DNA of 64,000 nucleotides. Source: Leifsonia sp. NPDC080035. GTDB lineage: Bacteria > Actinomycetota > Actinomycetes > Actinomycetales > Microbacteriaceae. Shown one piece after another: positions 22,069 through 30,871 of this stretch. Below the pieces are notes generated by a model. The model was given only the letters and a program-made list of their open reading frames with translations, was not told the DNA's origin and made no database searches. Made by a program: the position numbers and the translations under genes. Position 1 is the stretch's first letter; the number at the start of each line of letters is the position of its first letter. Where the stretch lies: assembly GCF_040050925.1 (NCBI RefSeq), contig NZ_CP157390.1, positions 1,240,001-1,304,000 of the forward strand, read 5' to 3'.

Positions 22069-22743
22069 GTGATCACCGTGCTGCGACGACTCGGCGTCCT
22101 GCTGCTCGACTACGAGTACGTGCTGCGCCACCAGCTGGCCGCCGTGTTCGACCGCAGCCTGCCGGAGGCGCTCGTCGACGGGACGGGAGGCGGCGCCCCC
22201 GTCGTGCTGCTGCCCGGCATCTACGAGACCTGGCGGTTCCTGAAGCCGCTCGCCAGGCGCCTGCACGATGCCGGGCATCCCGTGCACGTCATCTCGGCGC
22301 TCGGGGACAACCGGATGTCGCTCACCGAGGCCGCCGCGCACGTGCGGGCGCACCTGGAGCGGTTCGGCCTGACCGACGTGACGATCGTCGCCCACAGCAA
22401 GGGCGGGCTCGTCGCGCGCCTGCTGCTGGCCACCCCTGGCGTCGAGCACCGCATCCGCAGCGCGGTCACGGTCGCCGCGCCGTTCTCGGGCTCGACGCTC
22501 GCCCGCTACGTGCCGCTGTCCGCGGTGCGGGCGCTGCGTCCCGGAGCGTCGGAGCTGCGCACGCTGGCGGCGACGGACGCGGGAGTCGACCGGATCGTGT
22601 CGGTGTGGGGATGGTGGGACCCGCACATCCCCGGCGGCTCGCGCCTCGACGGCGCCCGGAACATCCCGGTCCCGGTCGGCGGCCACTTCCGCATCCTGGG
22701 CAGCCCGGTCGTGCTGCGGCTGATCGGGGAGCTGGTGGGCTGA
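22069..22743 (+). CDS. Alpha/beta-hydrolase, lipase-like
   Basis: A 224-residue alpha/beta-hydrolase without a signal peptide. The nucleophile elbow is VAHSKGGLVA (Ser), preceded by VVLLPGIYETWRFL, the oxyanion-hole strand, and followed by VTVAAPFSGS. The family includes triacylglycerol lipases and PGAP1-like hydrolases; the final His is probably in PVGGHFRIL. GTG at 22069 has GATGCT 6 nt upstream and no Shine-Dalgarno sequence. Substrate unknown. Confidence 0.8.
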   Translation: MITVLRRLGVLLLDYEYVLRHQLAAVFDRSLPEALVDGTGGGAPVVLLPGIYETWRFLKPLARRLHDAGHPVHVISALGDNRMSLTEAAAHVRAHLERFGLTDVTIVAHSKGGLVARLLLATPGVEHRIRSAVTVAAPFSGSTLARYVPLSAVRALRPGASELRTLAATDAGVDRIVSVWGWWDPHIPGGSRLDGARNIPVPVGGHFRILGSPVVLRLIGELVG

Positions 22744-22807
22744 GGGGCGGGCGGCGGTGCATCCCGGCGCCCGCTTCCGGGGGACCGCGAACGCGCCCGG
22801 GCGGTGG

Positions 22808-22926
22808 CCGGCGTTTCGCGCGAAGAACTCCGGAACGGATGGCGGGGCGGCGGAGGCGAGCTATCGGTTCCGGAGTTCAGCACGCCACGAACCGGCGTGT
22901 CGTGCGAACAACTCCGGAACGGATGG
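22808..22926. repeat. Dispersed palindrome, TTCCGGAGTT family, copy 2 with an extra half
   Basis: A right-half copy (22808-22842, including GAAGAACTCCGGAACGGATG) is followed by a complete palindrome. ATCGGTTCCGGAGTT at 22863-22877 pairs with AACTCCGGAACGGAT at 22910-22924 with one mismatch, and the inner CACGC/GCGTG stem is conserved with copy 1 at 12281-12346. It lies between the hydrolase and the convergent dehydrogenase. Confidence 0.8.
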
Positions 22927-22953
22927 CCGGGCGAGCCGGGAAAGGACGCTGCG

Positions 22954-24129
22954 TCAGGGGTGGAGCACCACCTTGACGCAGCCGTCCTTCTTGTCGCGGA
23001 ACAGGTCGTACATCTCCGGCGCTTGCTCGAGCGAGGCGTGATGGGTGACGATGTCCTCCGTCCCGAGCGGATCCGCCGGGTCCTCCACGAGCGGCAGGAT
23101 GGTGTCCCGCCACGCGTGGACGTTGCACTGGCCCATGCGCAGCGCGATCTGCTTGTCGAACATGGTCATGAACGGCATCGGGTCGGCGACACCGGCGTAC
23201 ACGCCGCTCAGCGACACGGTGCCGCCGCGGCGCACAGAGTCGATCGCGAGCATCATCGCCGCGAGCCGGTCGACGCCGACCGTCGTCATCAGCTTCTTGG
23301 CCACCGGATCCGGCAGGAGGCCCACCATCGACTGGGTCATCGCCGTCGCCGGGTTGCCGTGCGCCTCCATCCCCACGGCGTCGATCACCGCGTCCGGGCC
23401 GCGACCGTCCGTCGCCTCGCGCAGCCACACGGCCGCCTCGTCGTCGAGGTCGAAGGTGTCGACGCCGTGCCGCTCCGCCATCGCCCGGCGCTCCGGCACC
23501 GGGTCGACGGCGACGACGCGGTGACCGAGGTGGACGCCGATCCTGCTCGCGAACTGGCCGACCGGTCCCAGCCCGATCACCCCGAGCACGCCGCGCTCCG
23601 GAAGCTGGGCGTACTGCACCCCCTGCCACGCGGTCGGCAGGATGTCGCTGAGGAACAGGTAGCGCTCGTCCGGCAGCTCCGACCCCACCTTCAGGGCATT
23701 GAAGTCCGCGAGCGGCACGCGCAGGCGCTCCGCCTGGCCGCCCGGCACCGAGCCGTACAGCTCGGTGTAGCCGTACAGGCTCGCGCCGGTGCCGTGGTCG
23801 TAGTTCTGCGTCGTCTCGCACTGCGTTGTGAGGCCGAGCCTGCAGAAGTGGCAATGCCCGCAGCCGATCACGAACGGGATCACCACCCGGTCGCCGACGG
23901 CGAGCGTCGTCACCTCGGGCCCGACCTCCTCGACGATCCCCATCGGCTCGTGGCCGAGGATATCGCCCTTCTCGAGGAACGGTCCGAGGACGTCGTAGAG
24001 GTGCAGGTCGGAGCCGCAGATGGCGGTGGAAGTGATCCGGATCACCACGTCCGTCGGCTCCTCGATGCGCGGTTCCGGTGCGTCGATAACGGCGAGCTGC
24101 TTCGTCGCCTGCCAGGTCAGTGCTCTCAT
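22954..24129 (-). CDS. Zn-dependent alcohol/formaldehyde dehydrogenase-like protein
   Basis: A 391-residue medium-chain dehydrogenase. The catalytic-zinc ligands are Cys and His in TAICGSDLHLY and GHEPMGIVEEVG; structural-zinc Cys residues lie in VIGCGHCHFCRLGLTTQCE. The Rossmann site is VLGVIGLGPVGQFASRIGVH. The pattern is that of the glutathione-independent formaldehyde dehydrogenase group, but the substrate is not certain. ATG at 24129 starts MRALTWQATKQLAVIDAPEP, the expected N-terminus; the ribosome binding site is weak. Confidence 0.88.
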   Translation of the reverse strand: MRALTWQATKQLAVIDAPEPRIEEPTDVVIRITSTAICGSDLHLYDVLGPFLEKGDILGHEPMGIVEEVGPEVTTLAVGDRVVIPFVIGCGHCHFCRLGLTTQCETTQNYDHGTGASLYGYTELYGSVPGGQAERLRVPLADFNALKVGSELPDERYLFLSDILPTAWQGVQYAQLPERGVLGVIGLGPVGQFASRIGVHLGHRVVAVDPVPERRAMAERHGVDTFDLDDEAAVWLREATDGRGPDAVIDAVGMEAHGNPATAMTQSMVGLLPDPVAKKLMTTVGVDRLAAMMLAIDSVRRGGTVSLSGVYAGVADPMPFMTMFDKQIALRMGQCNVHAWRDTILPLVEDPADPLGTEDIVTHHASLEQAPEMYDLFRDKKDGCVKVVLHP

Positions 24130-24242
24130 GGCAGGGTTTTTACGCCCCGCATCGTGCTCGCGACAGGGGTTCACAGCGGGCGGCTAACGCGCATGCCCGC
24201 CGCCTGTGTACTCGACGCACGGCAGGGACCTAGGGTGAGGGG

Positions 24243-24800
24243 ATGGCCACGATTCATCCGACGGCGCGGGTGGCGCCGAGTGCGGTGCTCAGCGGGGACG
24301 TGACGCTGGGGCCGGGGGCGCGGGTCTCCGCAGGCGCGGTGCTCGACGGGAGCCGCGGGCCGGTCGTGCTCGGGGAGGACGTGCTGGTCATGGAGCACGC
24401 CGTCCTGCGGGGCCGCGCCGGCCATCCCCTCTCGATCGGGGCTGCCGTGCTGATCGGCCCGCACGGCAACCTCACCGGCGCGCGCATCGAGGACGAGGTG
24501 TTCGTCGCCACGGGCGTGTGCGTGTTCGCGGGAGCCGTGGCCGGCGCACGCTCGGAGCTGCGCATCCACTCGGTGCTGCAGGTGAACTCGGTCCTCCCGC
24601 CGGACACGGTCGTGCCGATCGGCTGGATCGCCGCCGGCGACCCGGCCCGGCTGTTCCCGCCCGACCGGCACGACGAGCTGTGGGCGGTGCAGCGCGAGCT
24701 CGACTTCCCCGGAACCATGTACGGCGTGCCCCGGGACACCCCGATGCGCGAGCTGATGCGCCGGCTGCGGGAGGCCGACCCGGCGCCCGGCGTCTGTTAG
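24243..24800 (+). CDS. Gamma-carbonic-anhydrase-like hexapeptide-repeat protein
   Basis: A 185-residue left-handed beta-helix protein. Hexapeptide repeats run from ARVAPSAVLSGDVTLGPGAR through VLIGPHGNLTGARIEDEVFV to VCVFAGAVAGARSELRIHSV. The pattern matches gamma-carbonic-anhydrase relatives; His in MEHAVLRG and GPHGNLTG may bind metal, but catalysis is not assured. ATG at 24243 has TAGGGT ending 6 nt before it, so it is probably leaderless, although the spacer GAGGGG could also act in translation. The stop overlaps the convergent membrane gene by 4 bp. Confidence 0.78.
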   Translation: MATIHPTARVAPSAVLSGDVTLGPGARVSAGAVLDGSRGPVVLGEDVLVMEHAVLRGRAGHPLSIGAAVLIGPHGNLTGARIEDEVFVATGVCVFAGAVAGARSELRIHSVLQVNSVLPPDTVVPIGWIAAGDPARLFPPDRHDELWAVQRELDFPGTMYGVPRDTPMRELMRRLREADPAPGVC

Positions 24801-25204
24801 CCGCGGGCCAGCGTGCGCAGCTCGCGCCCGTGCACGGTCACCGCGTAGATGACGAGCACGTCGACGGCGACCATCACGATCGACCACCACGGCTGCGCGG
24901 GCAGCGACATCAGCTGCGTCACGGCGTTGAGCGCGGCGATCACGACCGCGAAGATCCTCGCCCACAGCGCCCCGCGGATCAGGAACACGCCGGCGAGCAG
25001 CAGCAGCACGCCGACGATCACCGACCACCAGCCCCACGCCTGCAGGTTGAAGCTCGCCAGCGCGTCCTTGCCGACGAAGTAGGCGGTGTCCGGCCCGAAG
25101 ATGGCCATGAAACCGTAGAAGAGGTCGATCGCCGCTCCGATGAACAGCAGGATGGACGCGAACCAGGCCCAGCCGACCCAGCCCGTGACACGCGTGTCAG
25201 TCAT
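24797..25204 (-). CDS. DUF7144-like four-helix membrane protein
   Basis: A 135-residue membrane protein with four helices: WVGWAWFASILLFIGAAIDL, WWSVIVGVLLLLAGVFLI, WARIFAVVIAALNAVTQL and PWWSIVMVAVDVLVIYAV. The GWVGWAWFAS start and the NLQAWGWWSVIVG block are typical of a common actinobacterial family I recall as DUF7144. No role known. Confidence 0.8.
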   Translation of the reverse strand: MTDTRVTGWVGWAWFASILLFIGAAIDLFYGFMAIFGPDTAYFVGKDALASFNLQAWGWWSVIVGVLLLLAGVFLIRGALWARIFAVVIAALNAVTQLMSLPAQPWWSIVMVAVDVLVIYAVTVHGRELRTLARG

Positions 25205-25289
25205 GACGCACCCCGTTTCGTCAGGACGGCGGCGGGGTCGCCGCCGTGCTGGCGCTCACGGTAGGGGCAGCACCCGTCGTGTGGCTACA

Positions 25290-25595
25290 TCACATTTCGG
25301 AGGGCGTGTGCACGAGTTCGTCGACGTGGAATCCCGCGGTCGCCTCCTCGTACGTCGTGTGCTTGCGGGCGGGATGGGAGTCGGCAGGCGGCGGCACGTC
25401 CGCCCGGTGCAGCGCGTGCAGCACGAGCTGCTCGACGAGCGCGGCCGCGGTCGTCTCGCGGTGGCGGGCGATGCGGACGAGGTTGGCGTACTCGCGTTCG
25501 CCGAGGCGGATGGTCAGCGGGATCCCTGCAGGCGCACGGCCAGGACCGTGCGCCGACGCGGGTTCAGCGACCCCAGTGGCATGAGAATCCTTCAT
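25290..25595 (-). CDS. Small ribbon-helix-helix-like protein divergent from efeO
   Basis: A 101-residue protein. After a Gly/Pro-rich lead, residues about 25-62 read PLTIRLGEREYANLVRIARH then TTAAALVEQLVLHAL: a short strand and two helices as in CopG/Arc-type DNA-binding proteins. The C-terminal 35 residues are polar. Start at 25595 (MKDSHATG) has no good ribosome binding site; a TTG further upstream is possible. It is divergent from efeO across 147 bp, so it may regulate the iron genes, but that is inference. Confidence 0.6.
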   Translation of the reverse strand: MKDSHATGVAEPASAHGPGRAPAGIPLTIRLGEREYANLVRIARHRETTAAALVEQLVLHALHRADVPPPADSHPARKHTTYEEATAGFHVDELVHTPSEM

Positions 25596-25742
25596 GGGCT
25601 GATATTCGCATGTGAGGGCTTTCAGGTAGATGCCCAATGTGACGATCGTCCGACCCCCATTCGGGGTGCATGCCGTGACCGCTCGGTGAACAGCGGATGA
25701 AGCCGGGATCCCGCCGAACGGCCCGCTCCTAGGATCGCAACC

Positions 25743-26939
25743 ATGTCGAAGCGCGCACAGTTCACCGCGCTCTTCGGCGTACTGGCCGCCCTGATCGCCG
25801 TCGCCGTCGTGCTGACAGTCGTGGCCCGGCCGGCCGCCGTCAGCGCCGCGTCCACGACGTCGCAGACCATCGCCGTGACCGCCGGGATGGACGACTGCGG
25901 CCGCGGCTGGGGGACCGACGGCGTGGCGCCGGGAGGCGATCAGCCCTTCACCGTGACCAACACGACCGTGGCCGGCATCGAGGTCTACCTGCAGGCGGTC
26001 GACAGCGCGAAGGTCTTCCTGGACCTCGAGAGCATCGGCGCCGGCGCGCACGCCGGCGCGCGGGTGACCCTCGGGGCCGGACGATACCGATTCGTCTGCC
26101 TTCCGGCCGACGCCGACCCGGTGCACGGTCCGACCGTGCGGGTCGGTTCCGCGCCGCCGGGATCGACGCTCACACCGGGAATCGTCCCCGTGACTCGGGC
26201 GGACCTCATCCCGCCCACCAAGGCGTACGGCACCTGGGTCGCCTCGCGGCTGCCCGCGCTCCGTCAGCAGGTCGGCGCGATCGTCGCCGACGCCGAGGAG
26301 GGCGACCCAGCGGCCGCACGACGGGACTGGCTGGCCGCACACACGACCTATGAGACCCTCGGCGCCGCCTACGGCGCGTTCGGCGACGTGGGCGACGCGA
26401 TCGACGGGCTCCCGCGTTCGGGACTGACGGGATTCCACGCGGTCGAGGCGGCGCTCTGGCCCGGCCGCGCGGGAGGCGCAGCATCCACCGCCGCCGCATC
26501 CACGGCCGCCAAGGCGCTCGCCGCCGACGTCGAGAAGCTGGTCGCGGCGTTCCCGGCCGCGCGGATCGACCCGGGGGACATGGGCCTGCGGGCCCACGAG
26601 ATCGTCGAGGACGCGCTGCGGGACGTGCTCACCGGCGCGGCGGACGCGGGCTCCGGCACCGAGCTGGCCACCGTCGACGCCAACCTGACCGGGGCGGCGG
26701 AGGCCCTCGCCCCGCTGCACGGCATCCTCGCGACCCGCTACCCGCGGCTCGCGGACACCGAGCGCGCCATCGCGTCGACGCAGGCCCTGGTGCGGAGCCT
26801 CCGCGGTGCGGACGGCGCGTGGCCGCCGCTGTCGAGGCTCGGCGCGGCTCAGCGCGAGCGAGTGGATGCGGCCCTCAGCGAGACCGCGGAGCTGCTGGCG
26901 CCGGTCGCCGCCATCTGCGACCCGAGGAGGGACTCATGA
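25743..26939 (+). CDS. efeO: EfeO: cupredoxin-imelysin iron-uptake protein
   Basis: A 398-residue exported protein. Residues 1-36 are a signal peptide or anchor (ALFGVLAALIAVAVVLTVVA). Residues about 40-145 form a cupredoxin-like domain and the rest is an imelysin (peptidase M75) domain with the metal-binding GFHAVEAALW (His232, Glu235). In EfeUOB systems EfeO binds iron outside the cell. TAGGAT ends 7 nt before the ATG and no Shine-Dalgarno sequence is seen. It overlaps efeB by ATGA. No efeU permease gene adjoins. Confidence 0.88.
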   Translation: MSKRAQFTALFGVLAALIAVAVVLTVVARPAAVSAASTTSQTIAVTAGMDDCGRGWGTDGVAPGGDQPFTVTNTTVAGIEVYLQAVDSAKVFLDLESIGAGAHAGARVTLGAGRYRFVCLPADADPVHGPTVRVGSAPPGSTLTPGIVPVTRADLIPPTKAYGTWVASRLPALRQQVGAIVADAEEGDPAAARRDWLAAHTTYETLGAAYGAFGDVGDAIDGLPRSGLTGFHAVEAALWPGRAGGAASTAAASTAAKALAADVEKLVAAFPAARIDPGDMGLRAHEIVEDALRDVLTGAADAGSGTELATVDANLTGAAEALAPLHGILATRYPRLADTERAIASTQALVRSLRGADGAWPPLSRLGAAQRERVDAALSETAELLAPVAAICDPRRDS

Positions 26940-28186
26940 CCATCGGTCGACGCGGGCTGCTCCAGGCCGGCGCCGGTGCGGCGGCCGGGGCGGCGGGGAC
27001 GATCGCCGCCGGACGGATGTTCGGCGGCGGCACCACCGCGGCCGCCGTCGACACCGCGACCACCGCGCATCCCGAGCGCACCGCGCGCTCCCTCGGCTTC
27101 CACGGCGCGCACCAGCAGGGCGTCCTCACGCCGCCGCAGCGGGCCGCCGCGTTCGTGGCGCTGGACGCGACGTCCGCGAACCGCGCCGAGCTCGCCGACC
27201 TCTTCCGCACCATCACCGAGCGCGCGCGCTTCCTGACGACGGGCGGGACGCCTCCCGACCCCGGCCTCACCGCGCCTCCCCGCGACTCCGGCGTGCTCGG
27301 CCCGACGGTCGTGCCCGACGGGCTGACCGTGACGCTGTCGGTCGGGGCGTCCCTCTTCGACGGCCGGTACGGGCTCGCGGCGGCGAAGCCCGCGCGGCTG
27401 CGGACGATGGACGCGTTCCCCGACGACGCGCTGCGCCGGGAGGTGTGCGACGGCGACCTGCTGCTGCAGGTCTGCGCCGACGACCGCGACGCGGTCACGC
27501 ACGCGGTCCGCGAGATCGCGCGGGCCACCCGCGGCGGGATGGGCGTGCGCTGGCGGCAGGACGGCTTCGTCTCCCCGCCGCGCCCGAGCGGGACCCCGCG
27601 CAACCTGATGGGCTTCAAGGACGGCACCAGCAACCCGGACACGAGCGACGCCGCGCTGATGTCGCAGCTGGTCTGGACGAAGGCCGGCGCGGACGAACCC
27701 GCGTGGGTCGCCGGCGGCAGCTATCACGTCGTGCGCGTCATCCGGATGCTCGTCGAGTTCTGGGACCGGGTCAACCTGCACGAGCAGGAGAACATGATCG
27801 GGCGGCGCCGGGACACCGGGGCCCCGCTCACCGCCTCGGCGGAGCACGACGACCCTCACTACGAGAACGACCCCTCCGGCGACGTCATCCAGCTCGACGC
27901 GCACATCCGGCTCGCGAACCCGCGCACCGCGGCCACGGCGGCGCAGAGGATGCTGCGCCGCGCCTACAACTACGACGGCGGCGTCGACTCCAACGGGACG
28001 CTCGACATGGGCCTCGTCTTCGTCGCCTTCAACCAGGATCTCGACCGCCAGTTCGTCACCGTCCAGAAGCGGCTGGCCGGCGAGCCTCTCGTCGACTACA
28101 TCCAGCCGTTCGGCGGCGGCTACTACTTCGCGCTCCCCGGCGCGCGCGACTCCTCCGACTGGCTCGGCCGCGGCATGTTCGCCTGA
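26936..28186 (+). CDS. efeB: EfeB: Tat-exported DyP-type haem peroxidase
   Basis: A 416-residue peroxidase. GRRGLLQAG near the N-terminus is a twin-arginine signal, so it is exported folded with haem. The DyP signature GFKDGTSN (residues 226-233) holds the catalytic Asp229, and the proximal haem ligand is probably His323 in LDAHIRLANPR. In EfeUOB systems it oxidises ferrous iron or releases iron from haem for EfeO. ATG overlaps the efeO stop, so the two are co-translated. Confidence 0.93.
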   Translation: MTIGRRGLLQAGAGAAAGAAGTIAAGRMFGGGTTAAAVDTATTAHPERTARSLGFHGAHQQGVLTPPQRAAAFVALDATSANRAELADLFRTITERARFLTTGGTPPDPGLTAPPRDSGVLGPTVVPDGLTVTLSVGASLFDGRYGLAAAKPARLRTMDAFPDDALRREVCDGDLLLQVCADDRDAVTHAVREIARATRGGMGVRWRQDGFVSPPRPSGTPRNLMGFKDGTSNPDTSDAALMSQLVWTKAGADEPAWVAGGSYHVVRVIRMLVEFWDRVNLHEQENMIGRRRDTGAPLTASAEHDDPHYENDPSGDVIQLDAHIRLANPRTAATAAQRMLRRAYNYDGGVDSNGTLDMGLVFVAFNQDLDRQFVTVQKRLAGEPLVDYIQPFGGGYYFALPGARDSSDWLGRGMFA

Positions 28187-28237
28187 GCCGGCCGGAGGAC
28201 ACCGGAAACACCCACCAACGAGAAGGAAGCAGGAATC

Positions 28238-29926
28238 GTGTTCAGACTCCCCCGTCTGCGCCGCAGCCCGGCCGGACTCGCCGGCCTCGCCCTGGCCGGC
28301 GCCGCAGCGCTCGCCGGCGCCGGCATCCTCGCGGGCGCGCCCGCGATCGCGTCTCCCGGTCACGGGACGCCCGACCACTCCATCCAGACCCAGACGCCGA
28401 TCAAGCACCTCGTCGTGATCTTCGACGAGAACATCTCGTTCGACCACTACTTCGGCACCTACCCGACGGCCGCGAACACCGACGGGACCACGTTCACGGC
28501 GGCGAAGAACACCCCGAAGGCGAACACGCTCGTCACCAGCGGGACGCTCACGAACAACCCCAACCTGTACCCGCCGTCGCGGCTCTCCCCGGCGCAGGCG
28601 CTCACCTGCGACCAGAACCACAGCTACGCCGCCGAGCAGGCCGCCGTGAACGGCGGGAAGATGGACCAGTTCGTCCAGAAGACCGAGACCGACACCTGCA
28701 CCGGCGCGTTCGGCGAGCCGGGCCTGGTGATGGACTACTACGACGGCAACACGGTCACCGGGCTCTGGAACTACGCCCAGAACTACGCGATGAGCGACAA
28801 CATGTGGGACACCACGTTCGGCCCGTCGACGCCAGGCGCGCTGAACCTCGTCTCCGGGCAGACGCACGGCGGCACCGCGTACGACCCGAAGACCGGCGCC
28901 GTGCTCGCCTCGTCGACGGCCGTCCAGTCGGCGGACGCGCAGCACGTCGGCACCGTGATCGGCGACCCCGACCCCGCCTACGACGACTGCTCCGACAACG
29001 ACCACACCTCCTCGTCGGCCGTCGTCGGGATGAGCGGGAAGAACGTGGGCGACCTGCTCAACGCCCGCGGCGTCACCTGGGGGTGGTTCCAGGGCGGCTT
29101 CACGCCGACCACCGCGTGGGACGGCACCAGCGGCGGCTACGCGAAGTGCGACGCGACCACCGCGAACATCGGCGGCGCGACCCCGAAGGACTACTCCCCG
29201 CACCACAACCCGTTCTCGTACTACAAGTCCACGTCCAACCCGCACCACCTCGCGCCGACCTCGGTGAAGGCGATCGGGCACACCGACCGGGCCAACCACC
29301 AGTACGACCTGACCTCCTTCGACGCGGCCCTGAAGGCGGACAACCTCCCGGCCGTCTCGTTCCTGAAGGCCCCGGAGGCGCAGGACGGCCACGCGGCCTA
29401 CTCCGACCCGCTGGACGAGCAGAAGTTCCTCGTCAACGAGATCAACGCCATCCAGAAGTCGGACAGCTGGTCGAGCACCGCCGTCGTCGTGACCTACGAC
29501 GACTCGGACGGCTGGTACGACCACGTCGCCCCGAAGGTGACGAACGGCTCGAACGACTCGGCCGTCGACTCGACCGTGTGCACGAGCGTGAAGAAGGTCG
29601 CCGGCGGCTACGCCGACCGTTGCGGCCCGAGCCAGCGCCTGCCGTTCCTGGTGGTCTCGCCGTACGCCGCTCAGAACCGCATCGACCACGCCCCCATCGA
29701 GCAGGCCAGCGTCCTGCGCTTCATCGAGCAGAACTGGCGCACCGGCCGGATCGGCGACGCGTCGTTCGACACCCGCGCCGGCTCGATCGGCGGTCTGTTC
29801 GACTGGTTCCGCCCGCAGCAGCGCGAGGTCCTGCTCGACCCGGCCTCCGGCGCCGTGGCCACGGTCGTGCCGACGGGCTCGCACTGGCCGAAGCCGCCGC
29901 GCCACGGCTGGGACGACCAGCGGTAG
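28238..29926 (+). CDS. Secreted phosphoesterase of the phospholipase C/acid phosphatase (PF04185) family
   Basis: A 562-residue exported enzyme. Residues 1-38 are a signal peptide ending PAIAS. The metal-binding N-terminal block is LVVIFDENISFDHYFGTYP; TFGPSTPGALNLVSGQT, YDDSDGWYDHVAPKV and RLPFLVVSPYA are the other family blocks. It resembles non-haemolytic phospholipase C and AcpA-type acid phosphatases, which release phosphate from lipids or organic esters. The GTG start at 28238 has GAAGGA and CAGGA upstream. It lies 51 nt after efeB and may belong to that operon. Confidence 0.85.
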   Translation: MFRLPRLRRSPAGLAGLALAGAAALAGAGILAGAPAIASPGHGTPDHSIQTQTPIKHLVVIFDENISFDHYFGTYPTAANTDGTTFTAAKNTPKANTLVTSGTLTNNPNLYPPSRLSPAQALTCDQNHSYAAEQAAVNGGKMDQFVQKTETDTCTGAFGEPGLVMDYYDGNTVTGLWNYAQNYAMSDNMWDTTFGPSTPGALNLVSGQTHGGTAYDPKTGAVLASSTAVQSADAQHVGTVIGDPDPAYDDCSDNDHTSSSAVVGMSGKNVGDLLNARGVTWGWFQGGFTPTTAWDGTSGGYAKCDATTANIGGATPKDYSPHHNPFSYYKSTSNPHHLAPTSVKAIGHTDRANHQYDLTSFDAALKADNLPAVSFLKAPEAQDGHAAYSDPLDEQKFLVNEINAIQKSDSWSSTAVVVTYDDSDGWYDHVAPKVTNGSNDSAVDSTVCTSVKKVAGGYADRCGPSQRLPFLVVSPYAAQNRIDHAPIEQASVLRFIEQNWRTGRIGDASFDTRAGSIGGLFDWFRPQQREVLLDPASGAVATVVPTGSHWPKPPRHGWDDQR

Positions 29927-29938
29927 CACCCGCCCGAG

Positions 29939-30010
29939 CGAACCGCCGGGTACGTGGATCGTCCGCGTACTCGGCGGTTTCGTGCGTATTATCGGCGTGC
30001 TCGGCGGCCG
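29939..30010. repeat. Dispersed palindromic repeat, CCGCCGAGTACG family, copy 2
   Basis: GAACCGCCGGGTACG (29940-29954) faces CGTACTCGGCGGTTTC (29966-29981), an imperfect version of the copy at 6498-6540. A further CGGCGTGCTCGGCGG half follows. It is located between two convergent gene ends (29926 and 30011). Confidence 0.75.
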
Positions 30011-30871
30011 TCAGCGTGGGCGGGTGTCCAGGTACTCGTCGAGCGAGAGGGGGCTGCGACCGGTCACGCGCTCGACCGCGCCGCTGACCCCGGCCAGCTC
30101 GCCCGCGGCGATGGCCGTGTACGTGGAGACCCAGGCGTCGTACTGCCAGTCCGGCGCGTCCCACTTCTTCCGCGACTCGTACGCCTCCTCGACGGTCTCG
30201 TCGTGGAACGACACCGCCCGGCCGAGGTGCGCGCTGAGCTTCTCGGCGACCTCGGCCATCGTCAGCTCCTCCGGTCCGGTGAGATCGTAGGTCGCGCCCG
30301 CGTGCCGGTCGGGATGCTGCAGCACCGCCGCCGCGACGCGCGCGACGTCCGCCCGCGCGACCATCGCGGCGCGCCCGCCGTCGGCGGGGCCGCGGATCAC
30401 GCCGTCGTCGCCGATCATGTGCTCGACGAAGTCGAGGTAGAGGTTGTCGCGCAGGAACGTGTGCGCGATGCCCGTCTCACGGATGCGCTGCTCGGTCGCG
30501 TAGTGGTCGCGCGCGAGGGTGAACGTCGCGTCCGGCGCCGCCCCGAAGAAGGACGTGTAGACGATGTGCGCAACGCCCGCGTCGGCCGCCGCGGCCAGGA
30601 AGGCGAAGTGCTCCCGCAGCCGGTCCGCGTTCTCGGCGGCCGACACCATCAGCAGCGTGTCGACGCCCTCCAGCGCCGCCCGCGCGACCACCGCGTCGCC
30701 GTAGGTGCAGGCGACGACGGTGCTGTTCGGGAAGTGCGGAGCCCGCTCGGGGGAGCGCGCGAGCATCCGGAACGGCACGCCGGCGTCGGCGAGGGCGTCG
30801 GCGGTGAGCCGGCCGACGGTCCCGGTCACCCCGGTGACCGCGAGCGAGGGGAGACCGTTCACGTCGCTCAC
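30011..30871 (-). CDS. NmrA/SDRa-like NAD(P)-binding protein
   Basis: A 286-residue atypical SDR. The cofactor motif is LAVTGVTGTVGRLTADALAD; LLMVSAAENADRLREHFAFL and AGVAHIVYTSFFGA follow. The pattern matches NmrA-like and NAD(P)H:quinone oxidoreductase type 2 (QOR2) proteins. GTG at 30871 overlaps the stop of the VOC gene (GTGA), so the pair is translationally coupled. Confidence 0.85.
   Translation of the reverse strand: MSDVNGLPSLAVTGVTGTVGRLTADALADAGVPFRMLARSPERAPHFPNSTVVACTYGDAVVARAALEGVDTLLMVSAAENADRLREHFAFLAAAADAGVAHIVYTSFFGAAPDATFTLARDHYATEQRIRETGIAHTFLRDNLYLDFVEHMIGDDGVIRGPADGGRAAMVARADVARVAAAVLQHPDRHAGATYDLTGPEELTMAEVAEKLSAHLGRAVSFHDETVEEAYESRKKWDAPDWQYDAWVSTYTAIAAGELAGVSGAVERVTGRSPLSLDEYLDTRPR

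Noticed and set aside
26806..30087. A very long plus-strand open frame of over 1000 codons
   Set aside because: It runs through efeB and the phosphoesterase in another frame; the peptide is almost all Arg, Pro, Gly and Ala with no domain, a common artefact in high-GC DNA.
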